The notes below the pieces were generated by a model that was not told the DNA's origin, did not search any database, and saw only the letters and a program-made list of their open reading frames with translations. From Gemmiger sp. An194 (GTDB lineage Bacteria; Bacillota; Clostridia; Oscillospirales; Ruminococcaceae), in NCBI RefSeq assembly GCF_002160145.1, contig NZ_NFKA01000006.1, positions 107,499 through 171,498 of the forward strand: a stretch of 64,000 bases of DNA, read 5' to 3'. Position 1 is the first letter of the stretch. Each line of letters opens with the position of its first letter. Of this stretch, positions 8,067-17,782 are shown one piece after another. The position numbers and the translations under genes were made by a program.

Positions 8067-8935
8067 TGTTTCTCCCCCCGTTTCAAAAAGGTATTGAGCA
8101 GCCAGTTGATGAGCATGATGAACACGAACAGAACCAGGCCGATGCTGAACAGGGCCTGCTTCTGCAGGCTGCCGTCCGCCGCGTAGCTCATCTCGCTGGC
8201 CACGGCGGTGGTCAGGAAACGTACGCTCTTGAACAGGCCGGGCATGTTGGCCACGTTGCCGGCCACCATCATCACGGCCATGGCCTCGCCCACGGCACGG
8301 CCCGCGCCCAGCACGATGCCGGCCACGATGCCGCTGCGGGCAGCGGGCACGCTCACCTTGAACACGGTCTCAATCCAGGTGGCGCCCAGGCCCAGGCTGG
8401 CCTCCTCATACTCGGGCGGAACGGCCCGCAGGGCGGTCTCGCTCACCGAGATGATGTTGGGCAGAACCATGATGGCCAGCACCAGAATGGCGCTGAGCAG
8501 GCAGCTGCCGCTCTTCAGCTCCAAGGCCTTCATCACAGCGGGCACCAGTACGATCATGCCGATCAGGCCGTAGACCACGCTGGGGATGCCGGCCAGCAGC
8601 TCCACCGCAGGCCGCACCAGAGCGGCCAGCTTGGGAGGTGCCAGCTTTGCCAGGAACACGGCGGTGAGCACGCCCACCGGCACGCCGATGATCAGCGCGC
8701 CCACCATGCCCCACACACTGGTCAGGATGAAGGGCAGGATACCGAACTGGGGCTCGGACGCGGTGGATTTCCAAACGGTGCCCAGCAGAAAGTCCACCGG
8801 GCCGATCTTGATGATGGCGGGCAGGCCGGCCCACACCATGTAGATGGTGATGAGCGCCACCGCCGCGATGGAGACCATGCCGCAGATAAAGAACACTGCG
8901 TTCATGATCCGCTCAATGCTCTGTTTCAGTTTCAT
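8063..8935 (-). CDS. pstC: Phosphate ABC transporter permease PstC
   Basis: 290 residues from the ATG at 8935 (GAGGAA 10 bases upstream); a longer reading frame extends into the terminator region and was rejected. Contains about six membrane spans and the EAA loop (EEASLGLGATWIETVFKVSV). The first gene after a terminator that separates it from pstS. Confidence 0.94.
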   Translation of the reverse strand: MKLKQSIERIMNAVFFICGMVSIAAVALITIYMVWAGLPAIIKIGPVDFLLGTVWKSTASEPQFGILPFILTSVWGMVGALIIGVPVGVLTAVFLAKLAPPKLAALVRPAVELLAGIPSVVYGLIGMIVLVPAVMKALELKSGSCLLSAILVLAIMVLPNIISVSETALRAVPPEYEEASLGLGATWIETVFKVSVPAARSGIVAGIVLGAGRAVGEAMAVMMVAGNVANMPGLFKSVRFLTTAVASEMSYAADGSLQKQALFSIGLVLFVFIMLINWLLNTFLKRGEKQ

Positions 8936-9283
8936 AGCGCTTTTCCTCTTCGTTACTCGCTTTACACACACTGCGGTTTTTCCGCAAAAAAGCCGCCGGA
9001 ATCTGCGTGGATACGTATTTTCCGGCGGCGGGTTGCCTAACTCTTGGGCACCACCGCACAATTCACGCCTTGCGGCTCAGGTGGCGCATCACCCCAAGAT
9101 TTTCCGCCAGGTTTTCCAAAAATGCTCGTCAATCCAGCCAAGGATTGTCTGCGCTTTTTGGTTCACCTTGCAAAAAATTTTCTGGCGCGCTCCACCACCT
9201 GGAATCATGCGGTGCTGCCCCTACTTCATTTCGCCGGCATGCCGACCTTTGAGGGTGTCAGGCGAAGGCATATAGCCTTCTTG
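8936..9283 (-). other. pstS-pstC intergenic region
   Basis: 348 bases without a gene. On the minus strand it holds a short stem just after the pstS stop (GAAGGC/GCCTTC, 9259-9277) and a strong terminator at 8985-9029. The remaining ~220 bases show nothing I recognise. Confidence 0.6.
8985..9029 (-). terminator. Terminator between pstS and pstC
   Basis: On the minus strand a ten-base stem (GCCGCCGGAA with TTCCGGCGGC, arms at 9020-9029 and 8992-9001) is followed by a six-T run. It should stop most transcripts after pstS. This fits the need for more binding protein than transporter. Confidence 0.8.
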
Positions 9284-10174
9284 TTAAACCATGGGTACCG
9301 CGCCGGCGGCAGCGATCAGCTCAGCGGCTTCCTCGCTCAGAGCGAAGTCGTAGAAGGCCTGAGCCTGAGCGCTCAGCTCCTCGCCCTCCTTGGTGGCGAA
9401 CACGAAGGGGCGCTGGATCTTGTAGCTGCCGTCCTTGACGGTCTCCTCGCTGGCGGCAACGCCGTCCACGGTGACCATCTTCACGTTGTCGTCAACGCTG
9501 GCCAGAGAAACGTAGCCGAAGGCGTTGGGGTTAGCGGCAACACCGGCCAGAACGGCGCCGGTGCTGGTCAGCTCCTGCTCGTAAGCGCACTTGTCTTCCA
9601 CGCCAACGATGCTCTCGAAGCCGTCGCGGGTACCGGAACCAGCCTCACGGCCGATCAGGACCACGGGGGCGTCAGGGCCGCCCACCTCGCTCCAGTTGGT
9701 GATCTCGCCGGTAGCGAGCCCCGCGATCTGCTCCAGGCTCAGGTCCGTGGCGGTGTTCTCGGTGTTTACCACGATGGCGATGCCGTCCAGGGCGAAGGTG
9801 GTCTCCTTCAGGCCCTTGGAGATCTCCTCTTCCTTCAGAGCGCGGCTGGACAGGCCGATGTCCAGGGTGCCGTCGGCGGCACCGGTCACGCCGGCGCTGC
9901 TGCCGGTGGGATCATAAGTAACGTCCACGCCGGGGTTGGCTTCCATGAAAGCCTCGCTCAGAGCGCCGATCACCTTCTCCACGCTGGTGGAGCCGCCGGT
10001 GGCTACCGCGCCGCTCAGGTCGGCGGTGGTCTCTTCGGCAGTGCCGGCGGTGGTGGAACCCGCGGTGGAACCGGTGGTGCTGGTGGTGGCGGTGCTCTCA
10101 GAGCCGCCGCAGGCTACCAGACCGGCAGCCATAACACATGCAATAGCCATTGCCATAAAACGCTTCATTTTCAT
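9284..10174 (-). CDS. pstS: Phosphate-binding lipoprotein PstS
   Basis: 296 residues. A signal peptide ends in the lipobox LVAC (Cys about residue 20 from the ATG at 10174), after which a Ser/Thr/Gly-rich linker tethers the binding domain to the membrane. Phosphate-contact motifs are TGSSAG, SSRALKEEE and GREAGSGTRDGFE. It captures phosphate outside the cell for PstCAB. The ATG at 10174 follows GGGAG by 10 bases; another ATG lies six bases later. Confidence 0.95.
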   Translation of the reverse strand: MKMKRFMAMAIACVMAAGLVACGGSESTATTSTTGSTAGSTTAGTAEETTADLSGAVATGGSTSVEKVIGALSEAFMEANPGVDVTYDPTGSSAGVTGAADGTLDIGLSSRALKEEEISKGLKETTFALDGIAIVVNTENTATDLSLEQIAGLATGEITNWSEVGGPDAPVVLIGREAGSGTRDGFESIVGVEDKCAYEQELTSTGAVLAGVAANPNAFGYVSLASVDDNVKMVTVDGVAASEETVKDGSYKIQRPFVFATKEGEELSAQAQAFYDFALSEEAAELIAAAGAVPMV

Positions 10175-10293
10175 TTTTCTCTTACTCCCTCTTCGTCTCA
10201 ATTCATTCCAATGAATTTCTTCCGCTCTCCCCGCTCCTGTGGGGGCGGAGTTTCGGTCTCGCTTGCGCTTCGCTTTCCCGCGAAACTGGTATC

Positions 10294-10299
10294 ATTATA
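10294..10299 (-). promoter_or_regulatory. Possible -10 element of pstS
   Basis: TATAAT on the minus strand with no good -35 hexamer at the usual distance, as expected for a promoter that needs an activator such as PhoP/PhoB. Confidence 0.4.
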
Positions 10300-10361
10300 C
10301 CGCCCGGTTTGCAAAATCCGCCCGCATGGTTCGGTTAGGCTTTTGTTAAACTGCCCAATCT

Positions 10362-10415
10362 TTTTGTAAAGAAATTTTACAAAACCACGAACCCTCGCCC
10401 TTTCGGCCCGGCGCA
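10362..10415 (-). promoter_or_regulatory. Candidate PhoP/PhoB binding region upstream of pstS
   Basis: Contains the inverted repeat TTTTGTAAA/TTTACAAAA (10362-10384), and on the minus strand several TTTACA/TTAACA-like hexamers, including the TTAACA at about 10410-10415. Pho-box repeats of this type control pst operons in Firmicutes. The match is by eye only. The remaining bases between 10175 and 10550 contain a small palindrome (AATTCATT/AATGAATT, about 10200-10217) and nothing else recognised. Confidence 0.35.
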
Positions 10416-10550
10416 ATGTTAAGTTTATGTTTGTGAGAAATTTCACCACCCCGCAACCCGGCATTCCGGCCAACACCGGCGGCTTTCCTTATTTATATAG
10501 GCAGCCGGCGGATTCGCTCTGCCAAATCACCCTTTTAAAGTAAAAAAGTC

Positions 10551-10580
10551 TTGACGAAAGCACCAAACAGGTTCTATAAT
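10551..10580 (+). promoter_or_regulatory. Promoter of the branched-chain aminotransferase gene
   Basis: TTGACG at 10551-10556 and TATAAT at 10575-10580 with an 18-base spacer. About 65 bases of leader precede the ATG at 10651. Confidence 0.75.
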
Positions 10581-10650
10581 GGTCACATTATAAAAGCCAA
10601 TCACAGGCGGCGGCGCATATCCACCGGCCGCAAAAGGGAGGACCTGTTTC

Positions 10651-11718
10651 ATGTTGGAGATCAAAGTAACCCAAACCACCACACCCAAGGCAAAGCCCGA
10701 TGAGAACAATCTGGGCTTCGGCACCCATTACACCGACCATATGTTCCGCATGGACTACACCGAGGGCCAGGGCTGGCATTCCGCCCGCATCGAGCCCTAT
10801 CAGCCCATCTCGCTGGACCCTGCCGCCATGGTCTTCCACTATGCCCAGGAGAGCTTTGAGGGCATGAAGGCCTACCGCACCGCCGAGGGCCAGGTGCAGC
10901 TGTTCCGCCCGGAGAAGAACGCCGAGCGTTTGCAGAGTACCCACGAGCGTCTGTGCATCCCCACCATCCCGGTGGAGGACTTCGTGCAGGCGGTGAAGGC
11001 TCTGGTGGATGTGGACCGTGACTGGGTACCCAGCGCTCCCGGCACCAGCCTGTATCTGCGCCCCTTCACCATTGCCACCGAGCCTCACCTGGGCGTAAAG
11101 CCCAGCGAGACCTATGCCTTCATCATCATCGCCTCTCCCTCCGGCGCCTACTACGCCGAGGGCCTGGACCCGGTGAAGATCTACGTGGAGGATGAGTATG
11201 TGCGCGCCACGCCCGGCGGCACCGGCTTCATCAAGTGCGGCGGCAACTACGCGGCCAGCCTGGCGGGCCAGATGAAGGCCCACGACCTGGGCTACAGCCA
11301 GGTGCTCTGGCTGGACGGCGTGGAGCGCAAGTACGTGGAGGAAGTGGGCAGCATGAACTGCTTCTTCAAGATCGACGGCGTCATCCGCACCGCCCCCACC
11401 GTGGGCACCGTGCTGCCCGGCATCACCCGCATGAGCTGCATCGAGCTGCTGCGTGACTGGGGCTACACCGTGGACTGCGACAGCCGCCTGTCCATCCAGG
11501 AGGTCATGGACGCCGCCCATGCCGGCAAGCTGGAAGAGGTGTTCGGCACCGGCACCGCCGCGGTGGTCAGCCCGGTGGGCAAGCTGTACTACGAGGGCGA
11601 CGAGGTGACCGTGAACGACGGCAACATCGGTCAGGTGACCCAGCGCCTGTACGACACCCTCACCGGCATCCAGTGGGGCGTTCTGCCCGACGAAAAGGGC
11701 TGGATCGTGAAGGTCTGA
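10651..11718 (+). CDS. ilvE: Branched-chain amino acid aminotransferase
   Basis: 355 residues, a fold-type IV PLP enzyme of the longer (eukaryote/BCAT2-like) subgroup. It exchanges amino groups between glutamate and the keto acids of Leu, Ile and Val in the cytoplasm. The PLP lysine is in the GFIKCGGNYAASL motif (about residues 191-203). Also visible are HYAQESFEGMKAYR near the N-terminus and the EVGSMNCFFKIDG segment. GGGAGG lies about 10 bases before the start. It is a single-gene unit with its own promoter and terminator, convergent with the lysine transporter. Confidence 0.95.
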   Translation: MLEIKVTQTTTPKAKPDENNLGFGTHYTDHMFRMDYTEGQGWHSARIEPYQPISLDPAAMVFHYAQESFEGMKAYRTAEGQVQLFRPEKNAERLQSTHERLCIPTIPVEDFVQAVKALVDVDRDWVPSAPGTSLYLRPFTIATEPHLGVKPSETYAFIIIASPSGAYYAEGLDPVKIYVEDEYVRATPGGTGFIKCGGNYAASLAGQMKAHDLGYSQVLWLDGVERKYVEEVGSMNCFFKIDGVIRTAPTVGTVLPGITRMSCIELLRDWGYTVDCDSRLSIQEVMDAAHAGKLEEVFGTGTAAVVSPVGKLYYEGDEVTVNDGNIGQVTQRLYDTLTGIQWGVLPDEKGWIVKV

Positions 11719-11741
11719 TTGCTTCTTTTTCAACACAAAGC

Positions 11742-11777
11742 AAAAAGGCATCGGGAATTTTCCCGATGCCTTTTTTG
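11742..11777. terminator. Bidirectional terminator between ilvE and the lysine transporter
   Basis: AAGGCATCGGGA (11745-11756) pairs with TCCCGATGCCTT (11761-11772), with an A-run before and a T-run after, so it can serve both convergent units. Confidence 0.88.
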
Positions 11778-11801
11778 CTTGTTTTGTTTTCTGTTTGAGG
11801 C

Positions 11802-12551
11802 TCAGCCCTGCCGGAAGCGGGCCAGGAACTCGGCGGTGCGCTCACTTTTCGGCTGCTCGAACAGCTGGGCCGGTTCGCCCTCCTCGCAGATCACGCCGTC
11901 GGCCATGAACACCACATGGTTGCTCACGTCCCGGGCGAAGGCCATCTCGTGGGTGACCACGATCATGGTCATGCCCTCAGCGGCCAGCTTCTGCATTACG
12001 TTCAGCACCTCGCCCACCATCTCCGGGTCCAGGGCGCTGGTGGGCTCGTCGAAGAGCAGCAGCTCCGGCTCCATGGCAAGGGCGCGGGCGATGGCCACAC
12101 GCTGCTGCTGGCCGCCGGAAAGCTGGCTGGGCTTGGCGTTCACATATTCGGCCATGCCCACCTTTTCCAGGTAGAACAGAGCCTTCTGCTCCGCCTCGGC
12201 CTTGCTGCGCTTGAGCGCCTTGCGCTGGCCCAGCATGCAGTTCTCCAGCACGGTCAGGTTGGAGAACAGGTTGAAGGACTGGAACACCATGCCCACCTTG
12301 GTGCGGTAGGCGGGGATGTTGGCGCTCTCGCCAATGTTCTGCCCGTGGAACAGAATCTCGCCGCCGGAGGGAGTCTCCAGCAGGTTCAAACAGCGCAGCA
12401 GCGTGGACTTGCCGCTGCCGGAGGGGCCGATGATGGTGGTCACATCGCCCTTGCGTACGGTGAAGTTGATGTCCCGCAGGATCTCCCGCGGGCCGAAGGA
12501 TTTATTCAGGTGGCGCACCTCTACGATAGCGCCGGTTTCGGTGGTATTCAT
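11802..12551 (-). CDS. Lysine/polar amino acid ABC transporter ATP-binding protein
   Basis: 249 residues. Walker [10 protein letters not shown], signature LSGGQQQR and Walker [15 protein letters not shown] are intact. It is closest to the GlnQ/HisP type, which drives polar amino acid import. The ATG at 12551 has GGGGGA upstream; a longer frame would overlap the preceding gene. It lies 19 bases after the fused binding-protein/permease gene, and the pair forms a complete importer. The lysine specificity is inferred from the riboswitch upstream. Confidence 0.9.
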   Translation of the reverse strand: MNTTETGAIVEVRHLNKSFGPREILRDINFTVRKGDVTTIIGPSGSGKSTLLRCLNLLETPSGGEILFHGQNIGESANIPAYRTKVGMVFQSFNLFSNLTVLENCMLGQRKALKRSKAEAEQKALFYLEKVGMAEYVNAKPSQLSGGQQQRVAIARALAMEPELLLFDEPTSALDPEMVGEVLNVMQKLAAEGMTMIVVTHEMAFARDVSNHVVFMADGVICEEGEPAQLFEQPKSERTAEFLARFRQG

Positions 12552-12570
12552 CTTGCTCGTCCCCCTTTTC

Positions 12571-14211
12571 TCACAGGTCCAGGTTGCCGGTGCGCGGCTT
12601 GCCGTGCTCCACATAGGGAGGGGCGTTCAGGCCGCCGGTCTGCTTCACCAGCGCATAGCTGGATTCGCCGTCCATCCGCTTTTCCACCCAGCGCAGAATG
12701 GCCGAGCAGACCAGGGTCATCCCCAGATAGATGGCCATCTCGATCACTGCCGAGGGGAAGTAGGCATAGGTCGCGCCCACCACGCCCTTGTGGATGCTGA
12801 ACAGCTCGGCCACGCCGATGATGAACAGCACGGAAGTATCCTTGATGTTGATGATCAGGTTGTTGCCGATCTGGGGCATGATGTTGCGCAGCGCCTGGGG
12901 CAGAATGATGCTGGTCATGGTCTGCACGTGGGTCAGGCCGATGGCCTTGGCGCCCTCAGTCTGGCCCACCGGGATGGACAGGATGCCGCCGCGCACCGAC
13001 TCAGCCATGTAAGCGCCGGTGTTCACCGACACGATCACCAGAGCGGCGGTCCACATATCCAGGTTCCAGCCGAACAGGAAGGCCGCGCCGTAGAAAATGA
13101 GCACCGCCTGCAGGATCATGGGGGTGCCGCGGAAAACCTCCACATACACCCGCAGCACGGCGCGGGCCGCGCCCAGCAGAATCTTCTTGCCCATGCCGTC
13201 CCGCTTTTCCACCGGGATGGTCTGCACGATGCCGCAGCCAAGGCCGATCACACAGCCGATGGCGGTGCAGATCACCGCGATCACCACGGTGATGCCCGCG
13301 CCCTTCAGGTAGCTGGTGCCGTAGTTCTGCAAAAGATACCCGATCTGGGCGAAGAAGCCCTCGGGGAGACCGTCGCTCAGGGGCTGGATGGCGATGGCCT
13401 CATCCATCATGGCGTTGTAGTCGTCCTCGGTCATGGTGTTCAGTACGCCGTTGATGGCATCCTTCAATTCGGTGTTGCCCTTCTGCACCGAGATGCCGAT
13501 GTTCACATCCTCGCTGGAGACCACGAAGTTGTCCTCGCTGTCGTTGAAGTCCAGCAGCACAAAGTCGCTGTAGGCATTCAGAGCCGCCTTGGCGGTGGGG
13601 ATGTCGGTGACCACCAGATTTGCCCGGCCGGTCTCCAGCGCCATCAGCATGGCGGGGGCGGATTCCTGGGGGGTAAGGATGGTGGCGTCCGGAATCTGGG
13701 GCAGACAGCCATCGTACCAAATGGTGCCCAGCTGACTGGTGGCGGTGGCGCCCGCCAGCTCGCTCAGGCCCTGGGCCTGGGCATAAGGGCTGTCGACCCG
13801 GGTCAGGCCCACGATGGATGCGTAGAAATAGGGGGCGGTGAAATCCACCGACTCCAGCCGTTCACTGGTGATGGACTGGCCCGCAATTACACAGTCCACG
13901 GTGCCGCTCTGCACGGCGGGCACCAGGGAATCCCAGTCCAGCCGCACGATCTCCAGCTCCATGCCCAGCGCCTCGGCGATCTTTTTGGCCATCATCACAT
14001 CATAGCCGTTGGCGTAGTCGGCGCTGTCCTTGATGGGCACCGCGCCGTTGGAAGAATCCGGCTGGGTCCAGTTGTAGGGGGCGTAGGCACATTCCATGGC
14101 CACGGTCAGGGTGTTGTCGTCCAGCACGCTGCCCTCGGCCGAAACGGCCAGACCGCCGGGAAGGGCGGCAAACAGCAGCAGCGCCAGCACAAGGCTTGCG
14201 ATCTTTTTCAT
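12571..14211 (-). CDS. Lysine ABC transporter, fused substrate-binding protein and permease
   Basis: 546 residues. Signal peptide about 1-25 (ends LAVSAEGS), then an SBP_bac_3 domain to about residue 270 ([28 protein letters not shown]). A permease domain with about five spans follows (290-525), carrying the EAA loop [20 protein letters not shown]. Such fusions are known in Firmicutes and lactobacilli and place the binding domain outside the membrane beside its channel. The 5' leader is a lysine riboswitch with a terminator, so lysine is the probable substrate and expression falls when lysine is plentiful. Confidence 0.9.
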   Translation of the reverse strand: MKKIASLVLALLLFAALPGGLAVSAEGSVLDDNTLTVAMECAYAPYNWTQPDSSNGAVPIKDSADYANGYDVMMAKKIAEALGMELEIVRLDWDSLVPAVQSGTVDCVIAGQSITSERLESVDFTAPYFYASIVGLTRVDSPYAQAQGLSELAGATATSQLGTIWYDGCLPQIPDATILTPQESAPAMLMALETGRANLVVTDIPTAKAALNAYSDFVLLDFNDSEDNFVVSSEDVNIGISVQKGNTELKDAINGVLNTMTEDDYNAMMDEAIAIQPLSDGLPEGFFAQIGYLLQNYGTSYLKGAGITVVIAVICTAIGCVIGLGCGIVQTIPVEKRDGMGKKILLGAARAVLRVYVEVFRGTPMILQAVLIFYGAAFLFGWNLDMWTAALVIVSVNTGAYMAESVRGGILSIPVGQTEGAKAIGLTHVQTMTSIILPQALRNIMPQIGNNLIINIKDTSVLFIIGVAELFSIHKGVVGATYAYFPSAVIEMAIYLGMTLVCSAILRWVEKRMDGESSYALVKQTGGLNAPPYVEHGKPRTGNLDL

Positions 14212-14251
14212 TGTGTTTTTCCTCCTTTTGCTTTACCGCTGCCCGCCACGC

Positions 14252-14291
14252 AAAAAAACGGGGCTGCTTTCCTTTCGAAAAGCAGCCCCGC
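14252..14291 (-). terminator. Expression-platform terminator of the lysine riboswitch
   Basis: CGGGGCTGCTTT (plus strand, 14259-14270) pairs with AAAGCAGCCCCG (14279-14290). On the minus strand it is followed by seven T. It lies between the aptamer and the start codon at 14211, so lysine binding upstream would decide whether it forms. Confidence 0.85.
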
Positions 14292-14369
14292 GGAAGTCTC
14301 TGTGCGCACCGCGAAGGAACGCGGCACGTTGCAGGCAGCCCCGGCCGGGCCGCCCCTTCGGTTTCCCTT

Positions 14370-14548
14370 GGATAGCGCTTCACGAAAAAACTTCGTGACA
14401 GTCCGGCGGATCTTCTCCGCCAGCCCAGGCAAGCGCACCCCAGACCGGGTTCGCTTCCTTCGGCGGTGTTTCCTTTCGGTGCGGCGGGGGTCTGCCCCGA
14501 ATGCCGCGCGCTACTCTTAAACACCGCGCCTCTATCACAGCGATATGA
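14370..14548 (-). ncRNA. Lysine riboswitch (L box)
   Basis: The minus strand shows the conserved pieces in order: GATAGAGGCGCG at the 5' side, an AGTA after the first helix, GGAAAC, GCCGAAGGAAGCG, and the 3' hallmark GGACTGTCACGAA...GTGAAGCGCTATC. The closing helix P1 pairs GATAG (14532-14536) with CTATC (14371-14375). A strong terminator follows 80 bases downstream. Lysine binding is expected to turn off the ABC transporter genes. Recognition is by eye from the class consensus. Confidence 0.88.
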
Positions 14549-14631
14549 ATTTAGTTGCCATATTACTCTATTTTCCACAGCTTGTCAAGCCGCTGTGGAA
14601 AATTTGGTCTTTTTTGTAATCAAATCCGGCT

Positions 14632-15675
14632 TTAAACGGTCTCGATGTAGGCGTTCAGCAGATGGAAGGTGGCCATCATGCCCTTCACGTGGCTGCGCTC
14701 GTAGCCGTGGGAGGCGTACACGCCCGCTCCGATCAGGCCGTGGCGCAGATCCGCGCCCGCCCGCAGAGTGGCTTCCACATCCGAGCCGTAGTGGGGGTAC
14801 ACATCCACCGCGTAGTCCACACCGGCGGCCTTGGCCGCTGCCACCAGACCGCTCACCACATCGTAGTGGTAGGGACCGCCGCTGTCCTTGGCGCAGATGG
14901 ACACCTGATGCTCCTTGCAGGCCAGGCCCTCGCCCACGCAGCCCATGTCCACGCTGATGGCCTCGCCCACGCCTTCTGGCACCGAGGCGGAGCCGCCGTG
15001 GCCCACCTCCTCAAACACGGTGATGTGCTGCCACACCGCCCGCCGGGTGGTCTTGCCGCTCTCCTTCAGGGCACGGGCATAGCCCAGCAGGATGGCCACG
15101 CTCAGCTTGTCGTCCAGAAAACGGCTCTTGATGTAGCCGCTCTCGGTAACGGTGGTGCGGGGGTCAAAGCAGACGATGTCGCCGTTTTCGATGCCCAGTG
15201 CGTGGACCTCGGCCTCGGAGAAGACCATCTCGTCCAGCAGAACCTCCATGGTATCCCAGCTGCGCTCGGTCTTGGAGTAGTCGCCGTTCACATGCACCGA
15301 GGCATCGGTGAGCTGGCACACGCCGGTGTAGACCTTTCCGTCCCGGGTGTAGATGCGCACGTTCTCGGCCTCGGCGTTGTTGGGGTTCATGCCGCCCAGA
15401 GCGGTAAGCCGCAGCCGGCCGTTGGCCTTCACGCCGCACACCATGCCGCCCAGAGTGTCCAGATGAGCCTCCTGCAGGATGCCGTCGCCGGGCATGGAAC
15501 CGTCGCCCGCGCTCAGCTGCACCAGCACGCCGCCCTTGCGGGTGACCTGGGGCTCATAGCCCAGGGCCTTGTATTCCTTCACCAGATAATCCACCGCGTT
15601 TTTGGTAAAACCGCTGGGGCTGTCGATGGCCAGCACCGCTTTTACCTGCTGCAACATATATTCCTGATCGTTCAT
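14632..15675 (-). CDS. M42 family metallo-aminopeptidase
   Basis: 347 residues, of the glutamyl aminopeptidase/CelM/TET type that forms large cytoplasmic shells and trims peptides. Metal ligands and catalytic residues are visible in order: HLDTLG, RFLDDK, FEEVGHGG, DMG and the C-terminal YASHGYERSH. It starts 24 bases after nadE and is probably co-transcribed. The exact peptide specificity is unknown. Confidence 0.92.
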   Translation of the reverse strand: MNDQEYMLQQVKAVLAIDSPSGFTKNAVDYLVKEYKALGYEPQVTRKGGVLVQLSAGDGSMPGDGILQEAHLDTLGGMVCGVKANGRLRLTALGGMNPNNAEAENVRIYTRDGKVYTGVCQLTDASVHVNGDYSKTERSWDTMEVLLDEMVFSEAEVHALGIENGDIVCFDPRTTVTESGYIKSRFLDDKLSVAILLGYARALKESGKTTRRAVWQHITVFEEVGHGGSASVPEGVGEAISVDMGCVGEGLACKEHQVSICAKDSGGPYHYDVVSGLVAAAKAAGVDYAVDVYPHYGSDVEATLRAGADLRHGLIGAGVYASHGYERSHVKGMMATFHLLNAYIETV

Positions 15676-15699
15676 CTTGTTTTCCCTCCCGATAATCAG

Positions 15700-17622
15700 T
15701 TACAAAGTATTTTCCAGCTCCTCCACCTGAGCCAGCCAGAGGGCGGCACAGGCGTCGCTGGGCATCCGCCAGTCGCCCCGGGGCGACAGGGTCACGGTGC
15801 CCACCTTGGGGCCGTCCGGCAGGCAGCTGCGCTTGAACTGCTGGGCGAAGAAGCGCCGGTAGAAGTTACGCAGCCACTGCACCAGCACCGCATCCTCATA
15901 GACCCCGGCAAAGGCCCGCTGGGCCAGCCAGAAGATCTTTTTGGGCGCAAAGCCCCAGCGGATGGCGTAGTACAAAAAGAAGTCATGCAGCTCGTAGGGG
16001 CCCACGATGGCCTCGGTCTGCTGGGCGATCTCGCCGTTCTCCTTGGCGGGCAGCAGCTCGGGGCTGACCGGGGTGTCCAGAATGTCCTGCAGCACCTCCC
16101 GCAGGGCGGGCTCGCTGTTGGCGGCCACGGTGGCCACGATATGCCGCACCAGCGTCTTGGGCACCGAGCCGTTCACGCCGTACATGCTCATGTGGTCGCC
16201 GTTGTAGGTGGCCCAGCCCAAGGCCAGCTCGCTCAGGTCGCCGGTGCCGATCACCAAGCCGCCCATCCGGTTGGCCAGGTTCATCAGCACCAGGGTGCGC
16301 ACCCGGGCCTGGGTGTTTTCATAGGTCACATCCAGCACCGACTCGTCGTGGCCGATGTCCGCAAAGTTGCTGCGCACCGTGTCCGCAATGTTCACCTGAC
16401 GCAGGCTCACGCCCAGCGCCTCGCACAGCTTTTCCGCGTTGGACTTGGTGCGCTGGGTGGTGCCGAAGCAGGGCATGGTCACCGCGATCACGTCCTTGAG
16501 GGGCTTGTCCATCAGGCGGAAGGCCCGGGTCACCACCAGCAGCGCCAGGGTGCTGTCCAGACCGCCGGAAATGCCGATCACCGCGGTGGCGGCGTGGGTG
16601 TGCTCCATCCGCTTGCGCAGGCCCTGGGCCTGCATCTCCAGAATAGCCTCGCAGCGGCGCATACGCTCGCTCTCGCCCGCGGGCACAAAGGGAGCCGGGT
16701 CCACCGGGCGCACCGGCTGCCAGTCGGCGCAGGCCTCCGCCAGCTGCACGGTGGTGTAGCCCTCGTCGTTCACCGCCGCAAAGCTGGTGTTTTTCAGCCG
16801 CTCGCCCGCCAGCTTCTCCAGGTCCACCTCGCTGGCGATCATGCCGCTGCCGAACAGCTCGGTCTGGGCCAGAATGGCTCCATTCTCGCAGATCAGGTCA
16901 TGCCCGGCGAACACCAGGTCGGTGGTGGATTCGCCCCGGCCCGCGTCCGCGTACAGATAGCCGCACAGCAGCCGGGCGGACTGGCCCGCGATCAGCTGAC
17001 GGCGGTATTCCGCCTTGCCCACCACCTCGTCGCTGGCGGACAGATTCAGAATCAAAGTCGCCCCGGCCATGGCGTGGCCCACGCTGGGGGGCAGCGGCGC
17101 CCACACGTCCTCGCAGATCTCCACCGCGATTTTAAAGCAGTCCGCCTTGGGGTGGCAGAACAGAAGCTTTGTGCCGAACAGCACGGTCTGGCCCAGAAGC
17201 TGCAGCGTGAAGGTCCCGGCGGGGGCGGCGGTGAAGCGGCGGCCCTCGTAGAACTCATTGTAGCTGGGCAGATGGGTCTTGGGCACAAGGCCCAGCAGCC
17301 GCCCGCTCTGGCAGACGGCGGCGCAGTTGTACAGCTTGCCCCGCACCGCCAGCGGCAGGCCCGCCACGAACACCACCGAGGTGTGTGCGGTGGCCTTCAG
17401 CACCGTGTCCAGCGCGTCCAGCGCGCCCTGCTGCAGCACCGGCTGGAAAAACAGATCCTCACAGGTGTAGCCGGTGAGGCCCAGCTCCGGCAGGCACAGC
17501 ACCTCCACTCCCTGCCCGGCGGCCTCCTCCACCGCCCGGATGGTCTGGGCGGCATTGTAGGCGCAGTCCGCCACCCGGATGTCCGGCGTGGCACAGGCGG
17601 TTTTGACAAACCCGTATCGCAT
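15700..17622 (-). CDS. nadE: Glutamine-dependent NAD+ synthetase
   Basis: 640 residues in two domains. Residues 1-270 are a nitrilase-type glutaminase with the Glu-Lys-Cys triad in [27 protein letters not shown] and VEICEDVW. Residues 300-640 are the NAD synthetase with the P-loop [14 protein letters not shown] and the [21 protein letters not shown] segments. It makes NAD+ from nicotinic acid adenine dinucleotide using glutamine as the ammonia source and ATP. Length matches the bacterial/yeast long form. First gene of a two-gene unit with the M42 peptidase. Confidence 0.96.
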   Translation of the reverse strand: MRYGFVKTACATPDIRVADCAYNAAQTIRAVEEAAGQGVEVLCLPELGLTGYTCEDLFFQPVLQQGALDALDTVLKATAHTSVVFVAGLPLAVRGKLYNCAAVCQSGRLLGLVPKTHLPSYNEFYEGRRFTAAPAGTFTLQLLGQTVLFGTKLLFCHPKADCFKIAVEICEDVWAPLPPSVGHAMAGATLILNLSASDEVVGKAEYRRQLIAGQSARLLCGYLYADAGRGESTTDLVFAGHDLICENGAILAQTELFGSGMIASEVDLEKLAGERLKNTSFAAVNDEGYTTVQLAEACADWQPVRPVDPAPFVPAGESERMRRCEAILEMQAQGLRKRMEHTHAATAVIGISGGLDSTLALLVVTRAFRLMDKPLKDVIAVTMPCFGTTQRTKSNAEKLCEALGVSLRQVNIADTVRSNFADIGHDESVLDVTYENTQARVRTLVLMNLANRMGGLVIGTGDLSELALGWATYNGDHMSMYGVNGSVPKTLVRHIVATVAANSEPALREVLQDILDTPVSPELLPAKENGEIAQQTEAIVGPYELHDFFLYYAIRWGFAPKKIFWLAQRAFAGVYEDAVLVQWLRNFYRRFFAQQFKRSCLPDGPKVGTVTLSPRGDWRMPSDACAALWLAQVEELENTL

Positions 17623-17667
17623 GGTGTGATCCTCTCCTCATCCCATTGTTTTAAAAATTCTTTTGTA

Positions 17668-17696
17668 AGTATAGCACATTTCGGCCCGGTTTTGAA
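17668..17696 (-). promoter_or_regulatory. Promoter of nadE
   Basis: On the minus strand TTCAAA (17691-17696), 17-base spacer, TATACT (17668-17673) with an extended TGC just before it. The divergent gene at 17783 has the same TGTGCTATACTT core at 17732-17737. Confidence 0.65.
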
Positions 17697-17731
17697 TGCG
17701 CCCGCCTCTGGCCTTTTGGGCAAATCTGTGC

Positions 17732-17737
17732 TATACT
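17732..17737 (+). promoter_or_regulatory. Extended -10 promoter of the YbaK-like gene
   Basis: TATACT preceded by TGC, no clear -35. Forms a back-to-back pair with the nadE promoter. Confidence 0.5.
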
Positions 17738-17782
17738 TTATTTCACTATCTCACAAAAGCAAGCAAAAGGAGCGATGGCACA

